The notes beneath the pieces are model-generated. The model worked only from the letters and a program-made list of their open reading frames with translations, was not told where the DNA came from and ran no database searches. From Opitutaceae bacterium (GTDB taxonomy: Bacteria; Verrucomicrobiota; Verrucomicrobiia; Opitutales; Opitutaceae): a DNA stretch of 64,000 bases. The DNA is taken from the NCBI GenBank assembly GCA_027482185.1, contig JAIXWF010000013.1, forward strand, positions 1,178,001-1,242,000, written 5' to 3'. Position numbers and translations under genes: made by a program. The first letter of the stretch is position 1. Each line of letters starts with the position of its first letter. This document shows, piece after piece, positions 1 to 9,338 of this stretch.

Positions 1-683
1 CAGGCGTAGCCGAAGACGACGGCTTTGAGTGTGCCGTCGGGGGCGGAGACGGCGAGCACCGGCACGGAGTGGTCGACGGGGCCTTTCAGTTCAAGTTTCC
101 GGCGCAACTCGGGCACCTGGGCCTCCGGGTTGTTGCGGCGGTTGACGGCGAAACCGGTGGTGCCCTGGCCGGCGGCGAGTTGCGCCGGGGCCAAGGCGGC
201 GAAGGCGCGCCCGACGGTGTCGACCAGCGTTTTCTCCAGTTCGAGAGAGTAGGCCTCGATGACGGGCTTCTGCGCTTCGGGCAGCGGATAGGCGTCGTAG
301 AGTGCGCCGCGGAGCACCGGAGTGCAGTGCGAGTGCGACGCGTGCAGCATGATCTGGTCGCGGCCGAGACCGTGGCGTTGCTTGAGCTCGGCGCAGACGC
401 GGTCGTAGATGGTCTGCGGAATGCCGAGCAAGTCGGTCGTGACCACGACGGCGCGGTGGCCGGCGGCATCTTCGAGCGCGAGGACCTTCGCGAAGAGCGG
501 ATGCAGGGTGCCTTCGGCGGGGCGGTTGCGGCCGCCGTATCCGGACATCCATTGCGCGGCCTGCGGAGTGATGTCCGCGGTGGCGAGGCCGGCTTGCCAG
601 CCGGCGTTCCCGGCCGGGGCGCCGCGGCCGGCGGAAAACAGCGCGGCCAGCGCCGCGACCAGAAGCACGAGGCGAAAACTCAT
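1..683 (-). CDS. Neutral/alkaline ceramidase-like secreted protein (3' end outside window)
   Basis: The reading frame is open from an ATG at 681-683 to the left edge, so the C-terminus is missing (about 227 codons seen). The N-terminus MSFRLVLLVAALAALF is a clear signal peptide. The mature protein then reads GLATADITPQ, the usual opening of the neutral/alkaline non-lysosomal ceramidase family. HASHSHCTP resembles the family's metal-ligand T-H-x-H region. Two relatives lie at 4579 and 6039. In this phylum such proteins are often of unknown substrate, so ceramide hydrolysis is not established. It lies 12 bp downstream of the DUF1080 gene on the same strand and is probably cotranscribed with it. 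Confidence 0.8.
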   Translation of the reverse strand, partial: MSFRLVLLVAALAALFSAGRGAPAGNAGWQAGLATADITPQAAQWMSGYGGRNRPAEGTLHPLFAKVLALEDAAGHRAVVVTTDLLGIPQTIYDRVCAELKQRHGLGRDQIMLHASHSHCTPVLRGALYDAYPLPEAQKPVIEAYSLELEKTLVDTVGRAFAALAPAQLAAGQGTTGFAVNRRNNPEAQVPELRRKLELKGPVDHSVPVLAVSAPDGTLKAVVFGYA

Positions 684-695
684 GGCGGGCACGGG

Positions 696-1541
696 TCAGC
701 GTTGCAGCGGGTGGAGCTCGATCCGGCGGAAAAAGATCTCGGCGCCCTCCGATTGGAACAGGAGCCGTCCGGCCGTGAGCGTGCTGCCGGAAGCCTCGAG
801 GACTTTCACGCCGTTGAGGAAATAGACCAGGTTGCCGCCGTCGCAGATGGCCTCGATCCGGTTCCATTCGCCGACGGGTTTCTCGACGTCCTTGGCGCCG
901 CGGAAACCGAGGGCGTCCTTCCAGCCAAGATCACGATACTGCCAATCGATGCGGCCCTTGGTGAATTCCTTGGGGGGGCCCGCCGGATCCCAGTTCTTGC
1001 CGTTGGCGGCGACGGCGGCGACGACGCGGTCGGCGAGCGGCTTGTCGGAACCGCGCACGTAGCCGTTGAGCACGAGGAGGTCGCCGGTGCCGCCCTCGAT
1101 GATCTGGTATTCGAGGGAACGCATCCACGGGGAGAGGAAGTCCTTGGCGTAGCCGCCGTCCTCGCCCTGTCCGTGCAGCAAGATGCCGGAGTCGCGGGCG
1201 CGATCGGCCCGCGGGATCCAGGTCCCCGGGCCCCAGCGGAATTCGGCGACCAGACGGTAGTTCGTGTAGTTCTCTTTGGTGACGATGCCGCCCCAGTGCT
1301 GGCCGCTGATGCGGATCGCCGGGGCGCCGTCGATGCGGTCGACGACGCTGAAGACCCGGTCCGGATCCGTGCGGCCGAACTTCGGCAGCCACGTGTAGAA
1401 CGCGGAAAGATCCTTCTTGGTCGTGCCGTCGAACAGGACGACGGTTTGCTGCGGCGTCACGGCCGGCTCCGCGGCCGGCATCGACCGCAGAGAAACAAAG
1501 AGGGAGAGCAGGCAAAGCAGACGCGGCAGCGGGGATTTCAT
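696..1541 (-). CDS. DUF1080 (3-keto-disaccharide hydrolase type) secreted protein
   Basis: The 281-residue protein has a signal peptide (MKSPLPRLLCLLSLFVSL) and one DUF1080 domain, a concanavalin-like jelly roll. Features include FDGTTKKDLSAFYTW near the start and the motifs SGILLHGQGEDG, SLEYQIIEGG, GEWNRIEAICDGGNLVYFLNG and GRLLFQSEGAEIFFRRIEL. Characterised relatives in Bacteroidota and Verrucomicrobiota cleave 3-keto-glycosides or bind carbohydrate; the substrate here is unknown. I chose the ATG at 1541 over a TTG two codons upstream. It is divergent from the PVC cytochrome gene, and the 77 bp between them should hold both promoters. Confidence 0.85.
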   Translation of the reverse strand: MKSPLPRLLCLLSLFVSLRSMPAAEPAVTPQQTVVLFDGTTKKDLSAFYTWLPKFGRTDPDRVFSVVDRIDGAPAIRISGQHWGGIVTKENYTNYRLVAEFRWGPGTWIPRADRARDSGILLHGQGEDGGYAKDFLSPWMRSLEYQIIEGGTGDLLVLNGYVRGSDKPLADRVVAAVAANGKNWDPAGPPKEFTKGRIDWQYRDLGWKDALGFRGAKDVEKPVGEWNRIEAICDGGNLVYFLNGVKVLEASGSTLTAGRLLFQSEGAEIFFRRIELHPLQR

Positions 1542-1618
1542 GGGCAAATGCGGGGACCGAAGAAGGCGGGGCGCGGAAGAAGTTGCGCCGCGCGCGGGGC
1601 CTGCTCAAGGCTCTTCGC

Positions 1619-4558
1619 ATGCGCGCAAGTAACCGATCGGTTCACGCGGTCGGCCGGTGGCCGGCGGGCGTCCTCGCCGCGCTGGCGCTGGTGGCGGCGG
1701 CCGCCGCGGCGCCGGCGCTTGCTCCGTTGGAACCCGCGGCGGCGCTGGCGGCGTTCCGGTTGGAACCGGGCCTGCGCATCGAATTGGTGGCGGCGGAGCC
1801 GGCGATCGTCGACCCGGTGGCATTCGTGTTCGACGACCGCGGACGGCTCTTCGTGGCGGAAGGCCGCGGGTATCCCGATCCGGTCGAGGGCGGCGGCAAG
1901 ACGCAGTTGGGCCGCATCGTTTGCCTCGAGGATCGGGACGGCGACGGCCGTTTCGAGCACCGGACCGTGTTTGCCGACGGCCTCGGCTACATCAACGGAC
2001 TCGCAGTGTGGCGGGGCGGATTGTTCGTCACGGCGGCGCCGGAAATTCTGTATTTGAAAGATCGGGACGGAGACGGCGCGGCGGACGAGCGCCGCACGGT
2101 GCTGACCGGCTTCGAGGCGAGCAAGACGGCGCAATTGCGCGTCAGCCACCCGACGCGCGGACCCGACGGTCGCTTCTATGTCACCAGCGGTTTGAACGGC
2201 GGAAAAGTGACCTCCCCGGCGCATCCCGACCGTCCGGCGGTCGCGTTCACCGCGCGCGACGGCCGCTTCGATCCGGAAACGTCGGCCTTCGAAAACACGG
2301 GAGGCCGCGGGCAATTCGGCTTGGCCTTCGATGCCTTCGGGCGCCGCTTCGTGACGTCCAACCGCCACCCGGTGCTCCAGGTGATGTTGGAACCGTGGCA
2401 CCTCGCGCGGCACCCGCACCTCGGCTTCAGCGAGACGACCCAGGAAGTTTCCAAGGTCGAAGCGCAGGCAAAAGTGTTCCGCCTGAGCAACGCGGCGATC
2501 TCCGCGGACTATATTCCTTCGCTGATGGGGACGCCGCACGCGGGGACGTTCACCTCGGCGTGCGGGCTGATCGTTTTCGGCGGCGATGCGCTCGGCGCGG
2601 ACTACGTTGGCAACGCGTTCATCTGCGAACCCGCCCAGAATCTGATCCAGCGGCAAGTGTTCCGGCCGGAGGGATCGTCCTGGCGCAGCGACGCCGTGCC
2701 GGCGGGGCGGGAGTTTTTGGCCACGACCGACGTGTGGTTTCGCCCGGTGTTTCTCGGCGAAGGGCCGGACGGGGCGCTGTATATCGCCGACATGTACCGG
2801 CGGGAAATCGATCATCCCCGTTATGTGCCGGAGGAATCGCGGGGCGGTTTGGATTTCGAAGGCGGCAAGGACCGCGGGCGGATTTACCGGATTGTGCGGG
2901 AAGGCGCGGCGCCACGGGCACGCCCGGTCCGGGCGCAAGCGGAGACGCCGCGCACCTGGGTGGCGGATTTGGAGTCGCCGAAGCGGTGGTGGCGGGACCG
3001 GGCCGCGCGTTTGCTCGCCGAGGATAAAACGCCGCTGCAGGCGGAGTTGGCCGCGCTGGCGGCGCGGTCGCCGCGGCCGGAAACGCGGGCGGCCGCACTG
3101 TGGGTCCTGCGCAATCGCGGGGAGTTGGCGCCCGAGCACTTGGTGCAGGCGGGTCGGGATCCGCAGGCCGGGGTGCGCGAACAGGTGCCGCGGCTGATCG
3201 CGGAAATGCCGAATTTGCCGGCGGAGCTGGCGTCTTTGGTCGCGGCGCTGGCGGCGGATCCGGACGCCGGAGTGCGGTTTCAGGCCGCGTTGGTCCTGGC
3301 GAAATGGGATGCCCCGGCGGCGATTCCGGCGCTGGCGGCGATCGCGCGCACGGATGGCGCCGATCGCTGGAGCCGGGCGGCGGTGCTGTCGGGCATCGGC
3401 GGACGAGAGATCGAATTTCAACGCGCGCTGTTGGCGGAAATGGGCCGGGAGGAACCGGCGTTTGCCGCCGTGATGGAGCACCTGGGACGCATGGTTGGCG
3501 CCGGCGGTCCGCCCGAGCGCAGCCGTCAGTTTCTCGCCGAGATCGTGGCGAAGGCTCCGCCGGAGAGTTGGCAATTGGCGGCGGCGCTCGGCGTGATTCA
3601 GGGCTCGCGCGGGGCGGCGGCGAAGCGGTTGGCCGCGGGCTCCGCCGACGCCGCGGCGTGGCAGACTTTTGTCGCCCGCGTGGCCGAGACGGCGCAAAAT
3701 GCCGGCGCGCCGACCGGCCGCCGACTGCCGGCGATCGCGCTGCTGGGGTATGCCGATGCCGTCTGGGCCGGTCCGGTATTGACGGGATTGCTGGCGCCGC
3801 GGCAACCGGCGGACGTGCAGCTGCAGGCGGTGAAGGCGATCGAGAGTCTCGGCGAGACGGAGACGGCGCGGGCGTTGGTGGCGGCGGAACGGTGGCGAAG
3901 CTACACGCCCCAGGTGCGCGAGGCGGTGCTTGCGGCAGTGACCGGGAAGCCGGCGCTCGTGCCGGTGCTGTTCGACGCCCTGGAGGGCGGGGCGATCGCC
4001 CCGACGGAAATCTCGTCCGTGAAACGCGGCCAATTGCTGAAGCACGCGCAGCCGGCGGTGCGCGAACGTGCCGCCGTTGCCTTCCGGGCGCTCGAGGGCG
4101 GCGACCGCATGGCGGTGTATCGGAGTTTCCGCGACGTCGCCGGCCGGCCGGCGGCCGACGCCAAGGCGGGCGGCGCGGCGTTTGTCCGGAGTTGCTCCGC
4201 TTGCCACACCTACCGGGGCAACGGCGGCCGGGTCGGTCCCGATCTCACAGGGCTGAAGAACCAGCCGGCGGAGGCGATTTTGCTGCACATCTTGGTGCCG
4301 AACTACGAAGTGATGCCCAGTTACCAGACCCTCGCAGTGACGACTCGCGACGGCCGGACTGTGAGCGGCTGGCTGGCGGCGGAATCGGAATTCGGATTGC
4401 TGCTGCGGACCGCGGCCGGAGCCGAGGAGTCGATCCGGCGGGACGAGATCGCAACGCTGACGGCCACCGGCGTTTCGTTGATGCCCGACGGGCTGGAGCA
4501 AACAATGACGCGGGATGAATTGGCCGGTTTGATCGCGTTTCTCAAGCAGGCCGACTGA
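1619..4558 (+). CDS. PVC-type beta-propeller / HEAT / cytochrome c protein
   Basis: This 979-residue exported protein has the architecture of the large 'membrane-bound dehydrogenase' family of Planctomycetota and Verrucomicrobiota. After a hydrophobic signal (about residues 14-35) comes a six-bladed propeller-like domain with repeated DRDGDG motifs and VSHPTRGPDGRFYV. A HEAT-like alpha-solenoid follows (about 430-800), then a C-terminal cytochrome c with CSACH at residues 859-863 and a likely axial Met in VSLMPDG. It presumably transfers electrons from a sugar or other organic substrate in the periplasm; the substrate is unknown. The frame extends upstream to a TTG at 1583, but the ATG at 1619 places the signal peptide correctly. 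The ceramidase-like genes follow directly. Confidence 0.88.
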   Translation: MRASNRSVHAVGRWPAGVLAALALVAAAAAAPALAPLEPAAALAAFRLEPGLRIELVAAEPAIVDPVAFVFDDRGRLFVAEGRGYPDPVEGGGKTQLGRIVCLEDRDGDGRFEHRTVFADGLGYINGLAVWRGGLFVTAAPEILYLKDRDGDGAADERRTVLTGFEASKTAQLRVSHPTRGPDGRFYVTSGLNGGKVTSPAHPDRPAVAFTARDGRFDPETSAFENTGGRGQFGLAFDAFGRRFVTSNRHPVLQVMLEPWHLARHPHLGFSETTQEVSKVEAQAKVFRLSNAAISADYIPSLMGTPHAGTFTSACGLIVFGGDALGADYVGNAFICEPAQNLIQRQVFRPEGSSWRSDAVPAGREFLATTDVWFRPVFLGEGPDGALYIADMYRREIDHPRYVPEESRGGLDFEGGKDRGRIYRIVREGAAPRARPVRAQAETPRTWVADLESPKRWWRDRAARLLAEDKTPLQAELAALAARSPRPETRAAALWVLRNRGELAPEHLVQAGRDPQAGVREQVPRLIAEMPNLPAELASLVAALAADPDAGVRFQAALVLAKWDAPAAIPALAAIARTDGADRWSRAAVLSGIGGREIEFQRALLAEMGREEPAFAAVMEHLGRMVGAGGPPERSRQFLAEIVAKAPPESWQLAAALGVIQGSRGAAAKRLAAGSADAAAWQTFVARVAETAQNAGAPTGRRLPAIALLGYADAVWAGPVLTGLLAPRQPADVQLQAVKAIESLGETETARALVAAERWRSYTPQVREAVLAAVTGKPALVPVLFDALEGGAIAPTEISSVKRGQLLKHAQPAVRERAAVAFRALEGGDRMAVYRSFRDVAGRPAADAKAGGAAFVRSCSACHTYRGNGGRVGPDLTGLKNQPAEAILLHILVPNYEVMPSYQTLAVTTRDGRTVSGWLAAESEFGLLLRTAAGAEESIRRDEIATLTATGVSLMPDGLEQTMTRDELAGLIAFLKQAD

Positions 4559-4578
4559 CGCAACCCCACGCCCCGACG

Positions 4579-6042
4579 ATGAAGATGCCGATCAACCGAT
4601 TGCTTCTGGCGGCGATATGTTGGACGGGATTGGGCCTGGCCGAGGCGGCCGAGCCGGTGTTTCGCGCGGGAGCCGACCGGACCGACATCACGCCCGAACT
4701 CGGCATCGTGATTGTCGGCAATTTCGTAACCCCGGCTTCGACGCACGTGCACGATCCGCTCTACGCCCGCACGTTGGTGCTGGACGACGGGACGACGCGG
4801 CTGGCTTTCGTGGTGGTCGACAACGTCGGCCTGCCGCGCTTCGTCTGCGACGCCGCCAAAGAACTGATCCGCGAGAAGACCGGCCTCCCGCCGGCCAACG
4901 TGCTGATCTCATCGACTCACACCCATAGCGCGGGTTCCGCCCGCGATCGCGTCGGCGGCGGAACCGACGAAATCCGCGACGGCTTCGAGCAGGCGGCGCC
5001 GGTGCTCGGGCCGTACCAGCGGTTTCTCGCGACGCGGATGGCGGACAGCGTCCGCAACGCACTGCAGCGGCTGGAACCGGCGAAGGTCGGGTGGGGCACG
5101 GGTTCAGCACCCGCCCATGTCTTCAACCGGCGCTGGCACGTCAAAACGGAGGAATTGCGGCGCAATCCCTTCGGAGGCACGGACGCCGTGCGGATGAATC
5201 CGCCCGCGGCGAACCAGGAGGAGTTGCTCCGGCCGGCGGGGCCGACCGACCCGGAGATCGTCTTCCTTTCCGTGCAGGCGGCGAATGGCCGTCCGTTGGC
5301 GCTCCTCGCGAACTATTCGCTCCACTACGTCGGGGGCACGGTGGCGGGGGCGCTTTCGGCGGATTACTTCGGCGTGTTTGCGGAGCGTCTGCGCGAGTTG
5401 GTGGGCGGCGGGGATGCGGCGGCGGCGCCCTTCGTCGGGATCATGGCCAACGGCACCAGCGGCGACGTGAACAACATCGACTTCCGGGCGCGGCCCGTCC
5501 CGGCGGCGCCGTACGAGAAGATGCGGCGCGTCGGCGAGGCCGTGGCGGCGGAAGTGCACCGGGCCTACGGCAACGTGGTGCATGTGCCGTGGGTCAAGTT
5601 GGACGCGCGGCTCGAGGAAGTGCGGTTGGCGACGCGGCGGCCGAGCGCGGAGCTCGTGGCCTACGCCCAATCCCGGTTGGCCCCGGCAGCCGGCAAGGCG
5701 TGGCATCCCAACGAAAAACTCTACGCCCGGCACGTCCTGCGCGCGGCGGCCGGGCCCGCGGAGGTCGACGTTCCCGTTCAGGCAATCCGCGTCGGCGACC
5801 TGGGCATCGCGGCCCTGCCGATCGAGGTGTTTGCCGAAACCGGGCTCGAACTGAAGGCAAAGGCCCCGTGGGCGAAAGCGTTCACGATCTCGATCGCGAA
5901 CGGCGCTTTCGGCTACATGCCGACGCCCGCGCAGCATCAGCTCGGCGGATACGAGAGTTGGCTCGGCACCAATCGGGTCGAGTCCGAGGCTTCGGTGAAG
6001 ATGACCGATCGCGTGCTGAAACTGTGGCAGGAGATGAAATGA
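4579..6042 (+). CDS. Neutral/alkaline ceramidase-like secreted protein
   Basis: The 487-residue product has a signal peptide ending near AEA-AEP. It has the ceramidase-family N-terminal pattern RAGADRTDITPELG and the metal-site motif SSTHTHSAG. Further motifs are LANYSLHYVGG, IMANGTSGDVNN (the serine region expected to carry the nucleophile) and a C-terminal ANGAFGYMPTP-x-GGYE segment. It is therefore a probable zinc hydrolase acting outside the cytoplasm, with unknown substrate. It starts 20 bp after the PVC cytochrome gene and overlaps the next ceramidase-like gene by ATGA, so the three form one operon. An alternative ATG two codons downstream (4585) cannot be excluded. Confidence 0.85.
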   Translation: MKMPINRLLLAAICWTGLGLAEAAEPVFRAGADRTDITPELGIVIVGNFVTPASTHVHDPLYARTLVLDDGTTRLAFVVVDNVGLPRFVCDAAKELIREKTGLPPANVLISSTHTHSAGSARDRVGGGTDEIRDGFEQAAPVLGPYQRFLATRMADSVRNALQRLEPAKVGWGTGSAPAHVFNRRWHVKTEELRRNPFGGTDAVRMNPPAANQEELLRPAGPTDPEIVFLSVQAANGRPLALLANYSLHYVGGTVAGALSADYFGVFAERLRELVGGGDAAAAPFVGIMANGTSGDVNNIDFRARPVPAAPYEKMRRVGEAVAAEVHRAYGNVVHVPWVKLDARLEEVRLATRRPSAELVAYAQSRLAPAAGKAWHPNEKLYARHVLRAAAGPAEVDVPVQAIRVGDLGIAALPIEVFAETGLELKAKAPWAKAFTISIANGAFGYMPTPAQHQLGGYESWLGTNRVESEASVKMTDRVLKLWQEMK

Positions 6043-7370
6043 AAACCGCGACCGCAAAAATCGGGCGGGCGGTACGGCGGATTCTTCTCGGCGGGTGGTG
6101 GGTCCTGGGCGGCACGCTCCTTCCCGCGGCCTCAGGCGGTCTCACCGCCGGGGCCGCGGCGGCGGATATCACGCCGGACCCGGCCATGCCGAACTGGACC
6201 GTGCCCCGGGCCTACGCCGAGGTCCACGATGCGCTGCAGGTGCGCGCCGTGGTGCTGGACGACGGCGGGTCCAAGGTCGCGTTGATCGGCTGGGATTTGC
6301 TCGACGCGCGGGAGTTTGCGGTGGCGCGGGTGCGGCGCGAAGTGGCGGCGGCGACCGGCATCCCGGCGGAGCGGATCATGGTGCAGGCAACGCACAACCA
6401 TGCGGGTCCGAAATCGGAGATGGGGCCGGAACCGTTGATGCCGCGGGAACGCGGCTTGTCCGCGACGGCGCAGCGCCATCCGACCTACCGGTCCTGGGCG
6501 GACCGGCTGGTCAGGCTGACGGTCGACGCGGTGCAGCGGGCGGATGCAGCCCGGGTGCCCGTCACGCTGCGGCTCGGTCGGGCGACGGTGGGGGAGTGGA
6601 TATTCAACCGGCGTCCGCTGCGTCCGGACGGCACCGTGCAGAGCATGCTTGAGCCCGCGGATCCGACAGTGCTGCCGAACGGCCTGAGGTTCGGTCCGGT
6701 CGACCCGACTTTGACGGTGATCGGTTTGCGCGGGATGGACGGCGCCGCGGTCGCGACACTTTTCCATGTGCCGATCCACCCGGTCGTCGTGTACGGCGGA
6801 TACAAGGGGCTGTCCGCGGATTGGCCGGGTGCCGCGACCGAGGCGCTCGCGGGCAAAGTCGGGGGCGCGGCAATGTTTCTGCAAGGGTGCGCCGGCGATC
6901 TTGTGCCGAGCCGCCGCGGACTCGAGGTCGCGGCGAAGATGGGTGCGGCGGTGGCGGAGCGAGCGGCCGCGGCGGCGGCCAAGGCGGTGCCGTTGCGGAG
7001 CGGCCCGTTGCGCACGGCGGCGGAGACGCTCGTCCTGCCGGTCAATCCCGAGGTGCGTGCCGTCATGAAGACGGAAACGCTGACCGTGGAGGTCGGCGCC
7101 GTGCGCTGCGGCGAGCTCGTGCTGGTTTTCCTGCCGGGAGAGCCGCTGCAGGAAATCGGGACCGCGATCCAGACGGCGTCGCCTTTCTTTCACACGGTCG
7201 TGCTCGGCTACGCAAACGGCCGAGGTGTCGGATACTTCGGCCTGCCGGGAGGAAAGCGGCAGGGCGGTTATGAAATGACCGACGTCGGCGCCGGGACCGA
7301 CGAGGCCGGCCGGCTGATCGTCGAAGCCGCGGGGCGCGTGCTGCGCCGTTTGGCCGCCGAGCCGCCCTGA
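6039..7370 (+). CDS. Second ceramidase-like secreted protein of the operon
   Basis: This is a 443-residue member of the same hydrolase family. The frame is open far upstream (to 5091) only because of codon bias. The ATG at 6039 overlaps the preceding stop as ATGA and is followed by a signal peptide (RRILLGGWWVLGGTLLPAAS). Motifs are TAGAAAADITPDP, QATHNHAGP (metal site), VPIHPVVVYG, FLQGCAGDLVPS and LGYANGRGVGYF. The serine segment NGTSGD of the upstream paralogue reads QGCAGD here, so the nucleophile may be altered or the mechanism different. Its substrate is unknown. Confidence 0.82.
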   Translation: MKTATAKIGRAVRRILLGGWWVLGGTLLPAASGGLTAGAAAADITPDPAMPNWTVPRAYAEVHDALQVRAVVLDDGGSKVALIGWDLLDAREFAVARVRREVAAATGIPAERIMVQATHNHAGPKSEMGPEPLMPRERGLSATAQRHPTYRSWADRLVRLTVDAVQRADAARVPVTLRLGRATVGEWIFNRRPLRPDGTVQSMLEPADPTVLPNGLRFGPVDPTLTVIGLRGMDGAAVATLFHVPIHPVVVYGGYKGLSADWPGAATEALAGKVGGAAMFLQGCAGDLVPSRRGLEVAAKMGAAVAERAAAAAAKAVPLRSGPLRTAAETLVLPVNPEVRAVMKTETLTVEVGAVRCGELVLVFLPGEPLQEIGTAIQTASPFFHTVVLGYANGRGVGYFGLPGGKRQGGYEMTDVGAGTDEAGRLIVEAAGRVLRRLAAEPP

Positions 7371-7416
7371 GCGCGCGGGTGGAAATCAGGCGGCGGCCGG
7401 GAACGGCCAAGCGAAC

Positions 7417-7797
7417 TTACGAGCAGCGCGCGTAGATTTTTTGCAGCATCGAAACCGAGGCGGCCGGCGTCGCAGTGCCGGCGGGACGAGCCGGGGCAAG
7501 GCTGCAACGGAGGAGGAGCTGCTCGTTTTCCTTGTCGAGTTGGAGAATCTGCAGGATCCGCGCACGGGTCTTTTCCAGCTGGTCGCGGGTCTGCGGGTCG
7601 CGGGCGGAGGCGGCGGGCACGGAGCGCAGCGCCGCGAGCGTCGTGTCGAGGCGGGCGAGCAGATCGCGTTTGCGCTCGAGCAGGGCGGCGTCGGGGGCGC
7701 GCTGCTGCTGGCGGAGAAAGCGGTTTTCATCGAGCACGCACTGGTGGATCTCGTCGCACAGGCGTTGGTGCTCCTGGATGGTCTCAAGCTGGGTCAT
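7417..7797 (-). CDS. Small coiled-coil protein, FlgN-like
   Basis: The 126-residue protein is almost entirely alpha-helical. Heptad-rich stretches (LLERKRDLLARLDTTL, then LEKTRARILQILQLDKENEQ) resemble FlgN-type chaperones, in which a long helical hairpin ends in an N-x-x-LL segment. FlgN binds the hook-filament junction proteins before export, but the similarity here is only in pattern. The start overlaps the stop of the upstream TPR gene by 4 bp, so it is translated in the same operon. It could also be an unrelated structural partner of the TPR protein. Confidence 0.5.
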   Translation of the reverse strand: MTQLETIQEHQRLCDEIHQCVLDENRFLRQQQRAPDAALLERKRDLLARLDTTLAALRSVPAASARDPQTRDQLEKTRARILQILQLDKENEQLLLRCSLAPARPAGTATPAASVSMLQKIYARCS

Positions 7798-9338
7798 GGG
7801 GTGGCGGCGGTTTTGATAGCCCCGCTGGGGGCGGGGGTGTGGGTGTCGCGGGCCGCCGGCGGCACGGCTCCGGGCTTGACGGCATCGGCCGGGACCGGAG
7901 CGGGTGCGGGGGGCGGTGCGACGGGCTCAGGCTGTGCCGGAATGCCGCCGAAATACGAGGAAATCTGGCCGGAGGTTTTTTCGCGCCAGTCGATGTGTTC
8001 GAGCCGCCACTTGGCCATGGTGGCCAGTTCGGTGACGTCGGCGCCCGGGGTTTTGCCGGCGGCATCGATGATGGCTTGGTAGGAAACGCGGGCGCGTTCC
8101 GGATGGCCGAGGCGTTCGTCGCAGAGGCCGAGTTGGTAAGTGATCGGCAGGCGCCAAGTGTTCTCGGTCGAGATCGCCAGCAAGCCGGCATAGATGGCGC
8201 GGGCGTTCAGCGTGTCGCCGGATTCGAAGAAATCGTTGGCGAGCTGGTTGCCGGTGCGGCGCTGCCAATAGGCCCAGCGCTTGGGGTCGGCCTCGATGCG
8301 GGCCTTTTCCGTGCGCAGGAGCTCGAGGGTTTGGGCGAAGGCCTCCTGCGGGCGCTTGAGCTCGCGGAAGGAAATCGCGATCAGGTAGCGCGCCTCGGGG
8401 ACGTTTTCGTCCTCGGGCCACTGTTCGATGTAGGCCCGCAGGGTGTTGATGGCGCCTTCGAGATCGCCCTGCAGCTTGAGCGCGTAGCCGGCTTTGAAGT
8501 GGGCGCGGGCGCGGTCGACGGGCGCGAGATCGAGAAGGCGCAGGCGGGTGAAGAACTTGTTGGCTTCGGCGAAGTCGCCGGCCTGGAAGTACGTCTCCGC
8601 GATTTCGAACTGGGCGGTCCGGGCGAGGAGTTGATAGCGGTCGAAGCCGTCGCCGGGGAGCTTCAGCGTCGAATTGATCACGCTGTAGAAGCGGGCGATG
8701 GCGGTCTTGTAGACGCCGAGGTCGCGCAGGGTGCGGCCCAATTCTAGCAGGGCGTCGGGCGTGCGCTCGTCGGTCGGATATTCCTTGATATAACGTTCGT
8801 AGATTGCGGCGGCTTTGGTCGAGGCACCCTGGCGGCGAAACATGCGGGCCAGGCCGAGCAGCGCGGATTTGACGTCGTTCTGCGACACCTTCAGCGACTC
8901 GAGCACCTGATGGTACGCGATCTCGGCCGCGGAATAGTCGCCGCGTTCCGCGAGGTTGGCGCCGAGGGAGAGCAAGCCGGAGATTTCGTCCGTCGTGCGC
9001 TTCCGTTTGCCGTTCTTGGCCGCGGCATCGGCCGCCGGTTCGGCGGCATGAACTTCGGCTTTCGCGTCGGACTTGGGTTCGGCTTTGGCGTCGGCCGGAG
9101 TGCCGTGGCCGGGGTGGGCCGGGGCGGCGGCATGGGCGCCGTGGTCGGTCGCTTTGGCGGCGTGGGCCGGGGCTGATTCCGGCGCCTTCGCCTTCGGTTC
9201 CGCCGCGTGGGCGGCGGGAACCGAAGGCGAAGGCGCTTCCGAGCCCTCCAGTCTGGCCCGCGCGACGGCGAAGAGCGCGAAGGCGAGCCACGCGCAGGCG
9301 AAGGCGCGGCGGGAAGGCAGGAATCGGCGGCGGGTCAT
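7794..9338 (-). CDS. Exported TPR-repeat protein with Ala/Pro/His-rich linkers
   Basis: The 514-residue protein starts with a twin-Arg-like but ordinary signal segment (MTRRRFLPSRRAFACAWLAF). A low-complexity Ala/Pro/His/Lys linker follows (about 30-115), then at least seven TPR-like helical pairs (about 118-460), for example GDYSAAEIAYHQVLESL and GDLEGAINTLRAYIEQWP. It ends in a Pro/Ala tail. Such proteins act as periplasmic or outer-membrane scaffolds. It abuts the Pro-rich gene upstream (0 bp gap) and overlaps the FlgN-like gene downstream, so the three form one operon. A weak sigma28-like promoter precedes the operon, which fits a flagellar role, but the function is not known. Confidence 0.75.
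   Translation of the reverse strand: MTRRRFLPSRRAFACAWLAFALFAVARARLEGSEAPSPSVPAAHAAEPKAKAPESAPAHAAKATDHGAHAAAPAHPGHGTPADAKAEPKSDAKAEVHAAEPAADAAAKNGKRKRTTDEISGLLSLGANLAERGDYSAAEIAYHQVLESLKVSQNDVKSALLGLARMFRRQGASTKAAAIYERYIKEYPTDERTPDALLELGRTLRDLGVYKTAIARFYSVINSTLKLPGDGFDRYQLLARTAQFEIAETYFQAGDFAEANKFFTRLRLLDLAPVDRARAHFKAGYALKLQGDLEGAINTLRAYIEQWPEDENVPEARYLIAISFRELKRPQEAFAQTLELLRTEKARIEADPKRWAYWQRRTGNQLANDFFESGDTLNARAIYAGLLAISTENTWRLPITYQLGLCDERLGHPERARVSYQAIIDAAGKTPGADVTELATMAKWRLEHIDWREKTSGQISSYFGGIPAQPEPVAPPPAPAPVPADAVKPGAVPPAARDTHTPAPSGAIKTAATP

Noticed and set aside
1538-4501. A 987-codon antisense frame through the PVC cytochrome gene
   Set aside because: Low-complexity Arg-rich shadow of the real gene, without domains.
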